Assembly (NCBI GenBank): GCA_910575605.1
Contig: CAJTEW010000012.1
Location: forward strand, 1 to 62,500
From: Lachnospiraceae bacterium
Lineage (GTDB): Bacteria > Bacillota > Clostridia > Lachnospirales > Lachnospiraceae
DNA: 62,500 nucleotides
Direction: 5' to 3'
Shown: in pieces, positions 50,274-58,670 of the stretch
How the letters are laid out: each line of letters starts with the position of its first letter
How positions within the stretch are numbered: the stretch's first letter is position 1
Made by a program: the position numbers and the translations under genes
Notes under the pieces: model-generated
Databases searched by the model: none
What the model was told of the DNA's origin: nothing
Seen by the model: the letters and a program-made list of their open reading frames with translations, nothing else

Positions 50274-51920
50274 ATGCGAAAAAGTATTAAGACAATGGTA
50301 GGAATACGTGTAGTTGCAGCACTTGTTTCTGTGCTTTTTTATAGCATATTGATTTCTATAAATATTTTTGCCATTAAGGACACACAGCAAAAGAGTATCC
50401 ATGCAAATGAGCTGTTGCAGACAATTCAAAGTGCAGAGGTAGCTCATTATAAATGGTCGAGTGGTTTAAGTAATGCGTTATATGCAGGAGCAGAATTTAC
50501 CGGAAGTATTGATCCGACTACCTGTGTGTTAGGACAGTGGATATATGGTGATAATGACACAGAAAATTCGGATGTTCTTGCACTTCGGGATCAGATGGAA
50601 CCTTTGCACAAGGAATTGCACGAATCTGCAAGTAAGGTTCTTAATACATTAAAAACAGACCCGGAGTCAGCACAGGAATATTATCAAAATACGATTCAGT
50701 CCAATCTTACAACTTTGGTAGGGCTTATGGATGAAGTCGTAGCTAATGTAACAGAGCAGAGCGCGAGCTGTGCTGAGGATATGAAGAGCACGATTCATGT
50801 AATGCAGGTTATTTCTGGTATTTGTTTTGTTCTTGCACTTGCCTGCCTTGCAAGCCTAGTACAGTATGTGCTTGCACATATAGTTAAACCAATTATAAAG
50901 ATTACGGATAAGACAAGGCCGCTTCAGGACGGACAGCTTGAGCTTGAGTTGGAATATAATGCGAATAACGAAATAGGAGATCTTGCATCAACAATAGAGC
51001 AGTCCATGAAACTTATATACAGATATGTTGCGGATATTAACCGTATTATGGGACTTTTGTCAGAAGGTAACTTTAATGTAAAGACTTCTGAACCGTTCAT
51101 CGGAGACTTTAAGTCAATCGAGGTTTCTGTTGATAGCTTTACAAGCAAGATATCAGGGGCATTTAATAATATCAATCAGGCAGAGCGTCAGGTGTCCGGC
51201 AATGCGGAGCAGCTTTCAAGCAGTGCGCAGTCATTAGCACAGGGAGCTACAGAACAGGCCAGTGCAGTGGAAGAACTGTATGCTACATTGGATGAATTAT
51301 CTAAGAATGCAGAAAAGAATGTAAAGGATGCATCAGATGCACAAGAAAATGCACGCCTTACTGGTGAACAGGTAACAGTAAGCAGCGAACAGATGCAACA
51401 GATGGTGGCTGCTATGGAAGATATTACCGAGGCATCGCAAAAGATTGGTAAAATTATTGCTACTATTGAAGATATTGCATTCCAGACAAACATACTTGCG
51501 CTCAACGCAGCTGTAGAGGCCGCAAGAGCAGGTACGGCAGGAAAAGGCTTTGCAGTTGTATCAAGTGAAGTGAGAACCTTGGCTTCACGTTCTGATCAGG
51601 CGGCAAAAGCAACAAAAGAATTGATTGAGAACTCTGTACAGGCGGCAGAGAGAGGAAGCAGGATTGTAGGAGAAGTCTCAGAGACTCTGACTAAGACCTT
51701 AGATCTTGTAGTACGCTCTAACAGTACAATTGGAACGATTGCTGAGGCAATCCGGGGTGAAGCGGCTTCTATCTCCCAGGTTACAGAAGGAATAAGCCAG
51801 ATTTCGGAGGTTGTACAGACAAATTCTGCCAGCAGCCAGGAGTCAGCAGCAGTCAGCTCTGAACTTTTTGATCAGGTGCGCTTGTTAAGAGAACAGACAT
51901 CAAAATTTAAACTGAAATGA
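50274..51920 (+). CDS. Methyl-accepting chemotaxis protein 2 with extracytoplasmic CZB-like zinc site
   Basis: A 548-residue chemoreceptor. Membrane helices at about 10-33 and 175-200 flank an external domain. That domain has His58-x-x-Trp61, Cys84-x-Leu-Gly-x-Trp89, and His112-x-x-x-His116, which is the full 3His/1Cys pattern of the chemoreceptor zinc-binding (CZB) domain. HAMP repeats and the signalling domain follow ([35 protein letters not shown]). It is the last gene of the operon and is followed by a terminator. It may sense zinc or redox/hypochlorous stress outside the cell. Confidence 0.9.
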   Translation: MRKSIKTMVGIRVVAALVSVLFYSILISINIFAIKDTQQKSIHANELLQTIQSAEVAHYKWSSGLSNALYAGAEFTGSIDPTTCVLGQWIYGDNDTENSDVLALRDQMEPLHKELHESASKVLNTLKTDPESAQEYYQNTIQSNLTTLVGLMDEVVANVTEQSASCAEDMKSTIHVMQVISGICFVLALACLASLVQYVLAHIVKPIIKITDKTRPLQDGQLELELEYNANNEIGDLASTIEQSMKLIYRYVADINRIMGLLSEGNFNVKTSEPFIGDFKSIEVSVDSFTSKISGAFNNINQAERQVSGNAEQLSSSAQSLAQGATEQASAVEELYATLDELSKNAEKNVKDASDAQENARLTGEQVTVSSEQMQQMVAAMEDITEASQKIGKIIATIEDIAFQTNILALNAAVEAARAGTAGKGFAVVSSEVRTLASRSDQAAKATKELIENSVQAAERGSRIVGEVSETLTKTLDLVVRSNSTIGTIAEAIRGEAASISQVTEGISQISEVVQTNSASSQESAAVSSELFDQVRLLREQTSKFKLK

Positions 51921-51940
51921 TTCAGAGATGAGTTAAAATA

Positions 51941-51985
51941 AAAAAGTGGCAGCTCCACTTTAGTGAGGCTGCCGCTTTTTTATTT
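51941..51985. terminator. Terminator at the end of the fla/che operon
   Basis: AAAAAGTGGCAGC (51941-51953) pairs with GCTGCCGCTTTTT (51968-51980), with one G-U pair, and a T-run continues to about 51985. A-rich sequence on the other side makes it likely to work in both directions, also ending the minus-strand ComFB-like gene at 52002. Confidence 0.88.
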
Positions 51986-52001
51986 TATTCTGTTTTCAAA
52001 C

Positions 52002-52823
52002 CTAATGGCGGGGGTTGTCTTTAATAATCATACATGCCTTTGTAGCTTCCACAGTAACATCAGAAATTAATCGATTCGTATAGTAACTAAGAAGGGGGTC
52101 TACTGCGGCAGGTGTTGTTACAAGATATTTTGGCAGTAATCCATTTAAAGTCAGGGCAATTGTATCATTTACGCAGCGTTCGCAAGTGCAAACATCAAAC
52201 TGACGCATAAAATATATGATCTTATCCTCTACAATGCGTTCCATGACATTCCATCTAACAAAGTCCGGCTCTGGCTGTGGTGCCGGATTAGATTGTAAAG
52301 CAGCGTCAGCCTGCATTACCGGATCAGATTGTGGAACTTCATCAGTCTGCTTTGTATGATCAGATTGTAAAGCGGCGTCAGTCTGCATTATTGGTTCAGC
52401 CTGTGAAACGTCACTAGTCTGCACTGCAGGTTCAGCCTGTGAAACGTCATTAGTCTGTACTGCAGATTCGGATTGTAAATCAGCCTCAGTCTGTGAAGTA
52501 TTTTCTTCTGGCAGGTTAGATGTTTTTTCCGGCTCTGGCTCCGCTTCTAATTCGGGAGCAGTCTCTAAGACAGGGTTTTCCGAGACATGCTCTTCAAGTT
52601 CGCGGGATAGTTTTTCCTGTATCAGGTCTGATATGGGATCCTCTTCTGTTGTATCAATAACTGAAATGTTTTGTGATAGTGAAGGGGACGCATCTGCACG
52701 AACAGAACCAGAAGGGGTTTTGTCCATGCTTTCATTAGATGCTTCTTCTATATTGTCCTTTGCTGCCTCATGTCCAGCTATAAGATTAAGGACATGAGCT
52801 GTTTTATTGCTCTTTCTAGCCAT
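52002..52823 (-). CDS. ComFB-domain protein with repetitive linker
   Basis: A 273-residue protein. It begins with SNKTAHVLNLIAG, a short conserved N-terminal motif. A long acidic, Gln/Ser/Pro-rich linker (about 25-185) includes imperfect repeats of the type VQTNDVSQAEPAVQT. The C-terminal 85 residues form a late-competence ComFB domain with Cys212, Cys214 and Cys217 (FDVCTCERCVNDTIALTLNGLLPKYL). ComFB domains have been linked to cyclic dinucleotide binding. It is 20 nt downstream of a ParA gene on the minus strand, so the two form an operon inside the flagellar region. The ribosome binding site is GGAGGT. Confidence 0.8.
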   Translation of the reverse strand: MARKSNKTAHVLNLIAGHEAAKDNIEEASNESMDKTPSGSVRADASPSLSQNISVIDTTEEDPISDLIQEKLSRELEEHVSENPVLETAPELEAEPEPEKTSNLPEENTSQTEADLQSESAVQTNDVSQAEPAVQTSDVSQAEPIMQTDAALQSDHTKQTDEVPQSDPVMQADAALQSNPAPQPEPDFVRWNVMERIVEDKIIYFMRQFDVCTCERCVNDTIALTLNGLLPKYLVTTPAAVDPLLSYYTNRLISDVTVEATKACMIIKDNPRH

Positions 52824-52843
52824 TTATATTACCTCCTGAGTAT

Positions 52844-53611
52844 TTAGTTTGATGTCAGCTTTAACACTTCGCCAACAAATTCCTTATAATCTTCTGATGG
52901 CTTGGCAGTAGGTGAATGATCGAAAATGCTAAGACCGTGTGCGGGAGCCTCGGCTACTGAAACACTGGTCCGAACCTGTGTGCTAAAGACCCGGGTTCCA
53001 GTCTGAGCGGCGACATTTTCAGCCATCTCCTTTACCTCACGGGCAAGCAGGGTACGCTTATTGAATTTTGTAAGAATAATTCCAAGTACATTTAGCTGGG
53101 GATTAACACTTTGTCGTACAGATGTTATTGTTTCCATCAGCTGTGTCACTCCAAGAAGACTTAAAATCTCTGGCGCCATAGGAATAATCAGGTGATCAGC
53201 TGCAGCATACGCATTAACGGTAAGGATATTTAAGGCAGGCGGAGTATCTATAATAATATAATCATAATTGTCAACAACAGGCGCCAGCGCTTTTTTAAGT
53301 AAAATCTGCCTGTCAGAAGAAGTAAATTCAATTTCAGCACTGCTTAATAGAATATTAGAAGTAATAACATCACAATAATCTGTCATCTGAATTGCTTCCT
53401 GTATAGGAACCTGTCCCGTAAATACGTCATGGATTGTGCTGCAGTCTTCAATGTCAAGACCAAGACTAAATCCCAGGCTTCCCTGGGGATCCAGATCAAT
53501 CGCCAGTACCTTTTTATCATAAAAAGAAGCCAGGCCGGAAGCCAGGGCACTAGATGTAGTGGTCTTGCCGACACCGCCTTTCTGGTTGGTTAATGCGATT
53601 ATAATAGCCAA
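52844..53611 (-). CDS. ParA-family ATPase
   Basis: A 255-residue deviant Walker ATPase: KGGVGKTT (residues 11-18), ALDLDPQGSLG-like (LAIDLDPQGSLGFSLG), and YIIIDTPPALNILTVNAYAAAD. It is a classical Soj/ParA-type rather than FlhG-type sequence. TTG 53611 follows GGAGGA by 6 nt; the ATG at 53629 lies upstream of that site, so the longer frame is less likely. There is no ParB; the co-transcribed partner is the ComFB protein. With flhF/flhG absent nearby it may position flagella or chemoreceptor arrays. That role is inferred. Confidence 0.85.
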   Translation of the reverse strand: MAIIIALTNQKGGVGKTTTSSALASGLASFYDKKVLAIDLDPQGSLGFSLGLDIEDCSTIHDVFTGQVPIQEAIQMTDYCDVITSNILLSSAEIEFTSSDRQILLKKALAPVVDNYDYIIIDTPPALNILTVNAYAAADHLIIPMAPEILSLLGVTQLMETITSVRQSVNPQLNVLGIILTKFNKRTLLAREVKEMAENVAAQTGTRVFSTQVRTSVSVAEAPAHGLSIFDHSPTAKPSEDYKEFVGEVLKLTSN

Positions 53612-53651
53612 AATAATTCCTCCATTCATAATTAAAACTTGATTTAACTAT

Positions 53652-53678
53652 TATTTAAAGTATACTATATGCCGATAA
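53652..53678 (+). promoter_or_regulatory. Sigma-28 promoter of fliD-fliS
   Basis: GCCGATAA at 53671-53678 is the exact sigma-28 -10 consensus. A TAAAG lies at 53656-53660, closer than the usual 15-nt spacing, while the normal -35 position holds TATT. It lies 81 nt upstream of ATG 53759, and filament-cap genes are expected FliA targets. A small GCGGC/GCCGC hairpin (53712-53728) lies in the leader. Confidence 0.6.
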
Positions 53679-53758
53679 ATAAGTACAGGATATTTTTAAA
53701 TTTGTAAAAGCGCGGCGGATTCTGCCGCACAATAATGAATAGAAAGGAAGAGATTGAG

Positions 53759-56167
53759 ATGTCAACAATAGGTGGATTAACTACTTCAACTACCAGCAGT
53801 ATCAGAGGATATGGCGGTTTGGCCAGCGGAATGGACAGAGATTCCCTGATAGAGGGCATGACTTATGGCACTACCAGTAAGATTACACAGCAGGAACAGA
53901 AAAAGCAGCAGCTCCAGTGGAAGCAGGAGGCGGTGCGCAGCATCACAGACCAGATGCTTGCCTTTGCAAATAAGTATACGTCTTCATTCTCCTCAGCTTC
54001 GAATCTGTTCAGCTCTGTGTTCTGGGGGAGATCAAGTATTACCACAAGTGGAGAATTTAGTAAGCTTGTATCAGTAACTGGAAATGCAAAGTCAGCAGAT
54101 ACAGTGTCCATTATGGGTGTAAAGCAGCTTGCGCAGAAGGCGAAGTGGAGTACTGCTTCCAAAGAGGGTATATCTGATGGAGTATTGAAAGGTGAAAAGA
54201 TCAGTACAGAGGATCCGATAAAGTATAATCTGACTGGTAAATCATTGACCTTTAAGGTTGGTGATACCTCAGCTACAATCTTTTTAAATGAAACTCTTGG
54301 CGAGGGAGACAGCCTTGAGAATCTTTCATATGATACTGATGAGAATATAGAAGCGGCTATTAATAAACTACTTGATGCAGAGAAAGTAGGAGAGAGCGGT
54401 AAGCTAAGTGATTCTGTTTCAGTAAAGGTTGTGGACGGAAAGATTCAGTTTACCGGGAAAGGTGGTAATTCTGTCAGCATTACAGGTGGCACAGCACTAA
54501 GTACACTTGGAATGAAAGAAAAAGAATATGATATTTCCAGTAAGACTGTGACAGGCGAGAAGGCAATTGATATTGGTGAACAGATCAGCTTTGCAGAGAT
54601 GGTTGCCGGAAAAACAATGACCTTTACTTATAATGGAGTTACAAAAGATATCAAGCTTTCTGGTCTTAATGCATACAAGGATAAGGACGGAAATATATTA
54701 AGCGGTGATGATGCGCTTACAGCTCTAAAAAATGATCTTCAGAAGAAGCTCAACAGCGCTTTTGGCGCAGATAGAATTCAGGTAGATCTGAATGACGGTG
54801 CACTTTCCTTCAAGACAACTCTGCCGGATGGAACTGCTGATAAGTCCTCCTCTCTTACTCTGGTAAACGGAAGTGCAGATCTTGTAGGATCAAAAGGCGT
54901 ATTAAAGATAAAGACAGGAGAGTCTAACCGCCTGAATCTGAATACAACACTTGCGAAGGCTGGATTTAAGGGAATAGATGAAAATACAACATTTCCAAAG
55001 GAAATTACGGTAAACGGCACAAAGATTGAAATTACAGCGAAAGATTCTGTTTATTCCCTGATGGAGAAGATTAACAGCAAGACAAATGTAAAAGTCAGCT
55101 ATCAGGAAGCATCTGATAAGTTTACATTTACATCAAAGGAAGACGGAGCAAGCGGAAAGATAGAATTTGGTGGAGATGCTGATTTCCTTGATAGCCTTTT
55201 TGGCGAGGGGGCTTCTACAGCAAAGGCTGTAGGACAGGATGCTATTGTTGCAGTGAAGTACAGTGGTTCAGATGAAGCGGTAGAGTTAGTACGTGGTTCA
55301 AACTCATTTATGATAGATGGTCTTACTATTAATGTAAAGGGTGAGTTTGGATATAAGGCTAAGACAGATGCTGATGGAAATGAGATACTGGCGGACGGAA
55401 AGCCGGTGTTGGAGCTTGATACATCCACAGAGGCCGTTGAGATTGACGCGAAGGTAAATACAGATTCTATCGTGGATGCAATCAAAGGTATGGTGGAAGA
55501 GTACAACTCCATTATCGAAGCTGTTAATAAGCAGTTAAAAACAAAGCCGGATCGCGATTATGCGCCTCTTACCAGTGAGCAGAAGAAAGAATTAAGTGAG
55601 GATGAAATTAAAACATACGAGGAGAAGGCAAAGGAAGGACTGCTTTTTGGAGACAGTGACTTCCGTACACTTAGCAGCGATCTTCGTTTTATTATCGGTG
55701 GTGCGAATATACAGGCATTAAGTGAAGTTGGAATTACCACATCTTCAACATACAGCGATAATGGAAAGCTTGTGCTTGATGAATCTAAACTGCGTGCAGC
55801 TCTTGAGAATGATCCGGAGTCTGTAGAGAAGTTATTTACTAATTCAGATTCTTCGGAGAACGGAGCATCGAACGGACTTGCGACAAATCTAAAAAATGTA
55901 ATGGACAAATATGTAAATACATTGGGAGCATGGGAGTCTAAGGGTATTTTGATCCGAAAAGCAGGTTCTGAAAGCTCACCGACAAGTATTACAGAGAACT
56001 ATATTTATAAGGAAATTGCGGAGATTAATAAACAGATTTCAAAGCTCCAGACAAAGCTTGAGACAGAGCGTGACCGCTATATTAAACAATTTACTAGCCT
56101 TGAGACATTAATTTCGCAGATGAACAGCCAAAGCAGCTGGTTAGCCCAGATTGGTGGAAGCTATTAG
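53759..56167 (+). CDS. fliD: Flagellar filament cap protein FliD (enlarged)
   Basis: An 802-residue hook-associated protein 2. The N-terminal GGLASGMDRDSLIEGMTYGTTSKITQQEQKKQQLQWKQEA is the FliD start (GLASGxDxxxxI). VSIMGVKQLAQKAKW follows, and the C-terminal block has VEEYNSIIEAVNKQL and EIAEINKQISKLQTKLETERDRYIKQFTSLETLISQMNSQSSWL. Typical FliD is about 450-550 residues, so the central surface domains are expanded by some 250 residues. ATG 53759 follows AAAGGAAG by 9 nt. Confidence 0.93.
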   Translation: MSTIGGLTTSTTSSIRGYGGLASGMDRDSLIEGMTYGTTSKITQQEQKKQQLQWKQEAVRSITDQMLAFANKYTSSFSSASNLFSSVFWGRSSITTSGEFSKLVSVTGNAKSADTVSIMGVKQLAQKAKWSTASKEGISDGVLKGEKISTEDPIKYNLTGKSLTFKVGDTSATIFLNETLGEGDSLENLSYDTDENIEAAINKLLDAEKVGESGKLSDSVSVKVVDGKIQFTGKGGNSVSITGGTALSTLGMKEKEYDISSKTVTGEKAIDIGEQISFAEMVAGKTMTFTYNGVTKDIKLSGLNAYKDKDGNILSGDDALTALKNDLQKKLNSAFGADRIQVDLNDGALSFKTTLPDGTADKSSSLTLVNGSADLVGSKGVLKIKTGESNRLNLNTTLAKAGFKGIDENTTFPKEITVNGTKIEITAKDSVYSLMEKINSKTNVKVSYQEASDKFTFTSKEDGASGKIEFGGDADFLDSLFGEGASTAKAVGQDAIVAVKYSGSDEAVELVRGSNSFMIDGLTINVKGEFGYKAKTDADGNEILADGKPVLELDTSTEAVEIDAKVNTDSIVDAIKGMVEEYNSIIEAVNKQLKTKPDRDYAPLTSEQKKELSEDEIKTYEEKAKEGLLFGDSDFRTLSSDLRFIIGGANIQALSEVGITTSSTYSDNGKLVLDESKLRAALENDPESVEKLFTNSDSSENGASNGLATNLKNVMDKYVNTLGAWESKGILIRKAGSESSPTSITENYIYKEIAEINKQISKLQTKLETERDRYIKQFTSLETLISQMNSQSSWLAQIGGSY

Positions 56168-56182
56168 AAAAAGGGGAAAAGT

Positions 56183-56554
56183 ATGTATCAGAATGGATAT
56201 GAACAGTACAAAATGCAGTCCGTAAATACAATGACGCATGGTGAGATGCTGTTGCTGCTTTACGATGAGTTAATTAAACGGCTTACAAGAGCGCAGATTG
56301 CATTAGAAGATAAGAACTATGAGCTGTTTGATAAGTCTGTTCAAAGGTCAAGGGAGATTGTAAGGTATTTGAACAAGACCTTGAATATGGATTATCAGAT
56401 AAGCTATGAACTTAAAAGAATGTATGAGTTTTTTCTTTATGAACTCAGCAGACTGCAGGCTGGAAGAAATGGTGCTGTAATTCAGGAATTGAAGCCCCTT
56501 GTTACAGAGCTTCGTGATGCATTTAGAGAGGCAAGCAAAACAACAGTTGTATAA
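56183..56554 (+). CDS. fliS: Flagellin chaperone FliS
   Basis: A 123-residue helical export chaperone. YEQYKMQSVNTMTHGEMLLLLYDELIKRLTRAQIALEDKNYE is the diagnostic N-terminal block (YxxxxVxTASPxELxLMLYDG-like), followed by the REIVRYLNKTLNMDYQISYEL segment. It keeps flagellin unfolded for export. It follows fliD by 15 nt. Confidence 0.95.
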   Translation: MYQNGYEQYKMQSVNTMTHGEMLLLLYDELIKRLTRAQIALEDKNYELFDKSVQRSREIVRYLNKTLNMDYQISYELKRMYEFFLYELSRLQAGRNGAVIQELKPLVTELRDAFREASKTTVV

Positions 56555-56569
56555 ACAGGGGGAAATCAT

Positions 56570-56980
56570 ATGGAAAATAGAAAAGAACTCCTGTCAGAAA
56601 TATTAAAACGTGTGCAGCGTAATTATGTAAGGGTAGTAGAAATTGAGAGACTTACAAAAGAGCTTGGAACCTCATTGTCACGAAATGATCAGGAATCGGC
56701 GCAGCTTCTTGTTAAGATGAGACAGGATGAGATTGAACAGGCAAATGAGACTAAACATGAGATACAGATGCTTCTTCAGTCAGTAAATGGTGAAGAACAG
56801 GAAAAGCTTAGATGTTGGCTCTCAGGAGGAACCCGGTACGAGGCAGATATTTTTGAGGCGGGGAAGATTGTAGAATTAAGCGGTCAACTTACGCAGGTGC
56901 TAAATCGTACAATTGAATTTGATAAAGCAATTAATTTAAAACTTGCCGGAAAAGATTCATATTATCAGATGACAACATAA
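56570..56980 (+). CDS. FliT/FlgN-like flagellar export chaperone
   Basis: A 136-residue, almost wholly helical and charged protein after fliS, in the place where a FliT-like or FlgN-like chaperone is expected. It has no strong motif; ELLSEILKRVQRNYVRVVEIERLTKELGTSL and the Glu/Gln-rich helix are consistent with this group. A GGGGGAAA site precedes ATG 56570. A terminator follows. The assignment is by context. Confidence 0.6.
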   Translation: MENRKELLSEILKRVQRNYVRVVEIERLTKELGTSLSRNDQESAQLLVKMRQDEIEQANETKHEIQMLLQSVNGEEQEKLRCWLSGGTRYEADIFEAGKIVELSGQLTQVLNRTIEFDKAINLKLAGKDSYYQMTT

Positions 56981-56990
56981 AAAGTTAATA

Positions 56991-57042
56991 TAAAAGGATG
57001 AACCTGTAATAGCTATGACTACAGATTCATCCTTTTATTTTT
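56991..57042. terminator. Strong terminator after fliD-fliS
   Basis: TAAAAGGATGAA (56991-57002) pairs with TTCATCCTTTTA (57026-57037), with an inner CTGTA/TACAG stem (57004-57008 and 57020-57024), followed by TTTTTAATAAAA. It can serve both the fliS side and the convergent peptidase gene ending at 57057. Confidence 0.88.
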
Positions 57043-57056
57043 AATAAAAAGGCAGA

Positions 57057-57776
57057 TTACTTTGGGGATATACTCCACATGGGACCGCCGCCGCTTGCTC
57101 CATATAACAGTTCATCCAGAATAAGCTGAGCTTCCCAGGGAGTCTGAGTACGTTCCAGGCTGGCTGGATCCGCTACAGATACCTGACTACCGGCCCAGTA
57201 GTTATAAATGATGATGAAATGACCAGAATCACTAAAGTGTCCTGGCCCCATAAGCGCGACCAGAATATGTCCACTGCGCAGTTCGGAAATTACATCTTCC
57301 GGCGTAAATTTCTGGAAGGGTACAGCGTGAAAGCCAAAAGCAGCAGCACCCTCCAGAAAAAAGTTATGCTTTGTTCCAGAGCCTGCAGACCAGAAATTAT
57401 TGGCAGCAGCCCAGTCTGCCATATCAGAGGGGAGGTAACATTGCTCTGTAAAGCTGGAGACGATCATAGCCAGAACTGTAGGACCACATCCATAAGCAGA
57501 GATGGGATCCTGGCCTCCATAAAGTGAGGAAGCCCAACGCGTATCATTTTGATTATAATAGGTAAGCAGTCCTACACTACTTGTAAGGGATAATGTATAT
57601 GTTCCTTCGTTAAAAGCAGGCGCTTCTACTGGAGCCGGAGCTGGCGGAGGAAGAGGGACAGATTTTGCCGCTTCTGCCGGCTTTGTTGAGACACCGGAAG
57701 ATAAATCTATGCATGAGAAGGGAGCGCATAGCAGAAATGCCAATAGTAAAATACCGATTATCAGTTTCTTTTTCAT
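57057..57776 (-). CDS. Secreted C39-like cysteine peptidase
   Basis: A 239-residue exported protein. It has an N-terminal signal sequence (KKKLIIGILLLAFLLCAP), a Pro/Ala linker (residues 38-55) and a C39-type papain-like domain. The catalytic residues appear to be Cys97 (SAYGCGPTVLAM), His186 (SGHFIIIYNYW) and Asp203 (VADPAS). It resembles peptidase_C39_2 proteins that act on or near the cell wall. It is on the minus strand, convergent with fliS. Its link to flagella is unknown. Confidence 0.8.
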   Translation of the reverse strand: MKKKLIIGILLLAFLLCAPFSCIDLSSGVSTKPAEAAKSVPLPPPAPAPVEAPAFNEGTYTLSLTSSVGLLTYYNQNDTRWASSLYGGQDPISAYGCGPTVLAMIVSSFTEQCYLPSDMADWAAANNFWSAGSGTKHNFFLEGAAAFGFHAVPFQKFTPEDVISELRSGHILVALMGPGHFSDSGHFIIIYNYWAGSQVSVADPASLERTQTPWEAQLILDELLYGASGGGPMWSISPK

Positions 57777-57805
57777 CTTTTTCTCCCTGTTTTAATAATC
57801 TAATA

Positions 57806-57834
57806 TTGACTGTCATCTTTTTAAACAGTATAGT
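57806..57834 (+). promoter_or_regulatory. Sigma-A promoter for the FtsE-like gene
   Basis: TTGACT at 57806-57811, a 17-nt spacer, and TATAGT at 57829-57834, close to the vegetative consensus. It is 50 nt upstream of ATG 57884. Confidence 0.65.
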
Positions 57835-57883
57835 ATACAGTATAAATATCGGAAATTATTGAAAAAAATTAAGGTAGGAAATT

Positions 57884-58624
57884 ATGGCACAAATTATTTT
57901 TGATCATGTGACAAAAAAGTTCCGGAATGAAATAGTATTAGACGATATTTCCTTTGAAATCGAGAAGGGGGAGTTCGTATTTATAATAGGAAAAAGTGGG
58001 GCAGGAAAGAGTACACTTTTAAATCTGATTATGAAGCAGGAGGAAGTGACTTCAGGACGTATCACAGTTAATGGGCGCAGAGTGGATATTATGCAGAGAA
58101 GGAAGATTCCGGCCCACAGAAGGAGGCTGGGAGTGGTCTCATCAGATGTGGGACTTCTTAAGGATCGCTCTGTATATGACAATATTATGCTTGCTATTCT
58201 GGCAACAGGAAAATCGAATGATAAGATTAAGCCGACGGTTATGAAAGTACTTGGACTTGTAGGATTGGCGGGGAAATTTCAGGCATATCCAGATGAGCTG
58301 TCAGGAGGAGAGAAGGCAAGAGTACTTCTTGCCAGGGCATTGTCTGTTCAGCCCGAAATTCTTATTGCTGATGAGCCAACAGCAAATCTTGATCCAGATT
58401 CTGCATGGGATTTGATGCAGCTTCTTGAAGAGGTGAATTACAGGGGTATGACAGTACTGGTGGCAAGTCATGCAAGGGAGCTTGTTACTATTATGAAGCG
58501 CAGATGTATGACTTTAGTAGCAGGAACCTTAGTGGCAGATGAAAAGAAGTCTATATATAATTCTAAAGCAACAGATATTTTTGAGGAAAGGCGGGTACTA
58601 AAAGATGGAAAAAGAAATAGGTAA
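57884..58624 (+). CDS. FtsE-like ABC transporter ATPase (solo)
   Basis: A 246-residue ABC ATPase with Walker A GKSGAGKST (residues 36-44), signature LSGGEKARVLLARAL, Walker B ILIADEPTANLD and switch His in VASHAREL. MAQIIFDHVTKKF and the residues around Walker A are closest to FtsE. The usual partner FtsX is not encoded next to it; the following genes are a nucleotidyltransferase-like protein and a chemoreceptor. The C-terminus is extended by about 20 residues beyond the core. It could partner with an FtsX elsewhere or act as an FtsE variant. Confidence 0.85.
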   Translation: MAQIIFDHVTKKFRNEIVLDDISFEIEKGEFVFIIGKSGAGKSTLLNLIMKQEEVTSGRITVNGRRVDIMQRRKIPAHRRRLGVVSSDVGLLKDRSVYDNIMLAILATGKSNDKIKPTVMKVLGLVGLAGKFQAYPDELSGGEKARVLLARALSVQPEILIADEPTANLDPDSAWDLMQLLEEVNYRGMTVLVASHARELVTIMKRRCMTLVAGTLVADEKKSIYNSKATDIFEERRVLKDGKRNR

Positions 58625-58631
58625 AAAAATG

Positions 58632-58658
58632 TTATTTTTTCTGTAAAATGTCCGATAT
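58632..58658 (+). promoter_or_regulatory. Possible sigma-28 promoter before the nucleotidyltransferase-MCP pair
   Basis: TCCGATAT at 58651-58658 differs by one base from the SigD -10 GCCGATAT. The -35 position at 58632 reads TTAT, a partial match. It lies just before the start region of the next gene and would co-express a chemoreceptor with late flagellar genes. Confidence 0.4.
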
Positions 58659-58670
58659 TATATTAAAGGT

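Noticed and set aside
52250-52520. Tandem repeats as a satellite or CRISPR array
   Set aside because: They are imperfect in-frame repeats coding for the Gln/Ser-rich linker of the ComFB protein.
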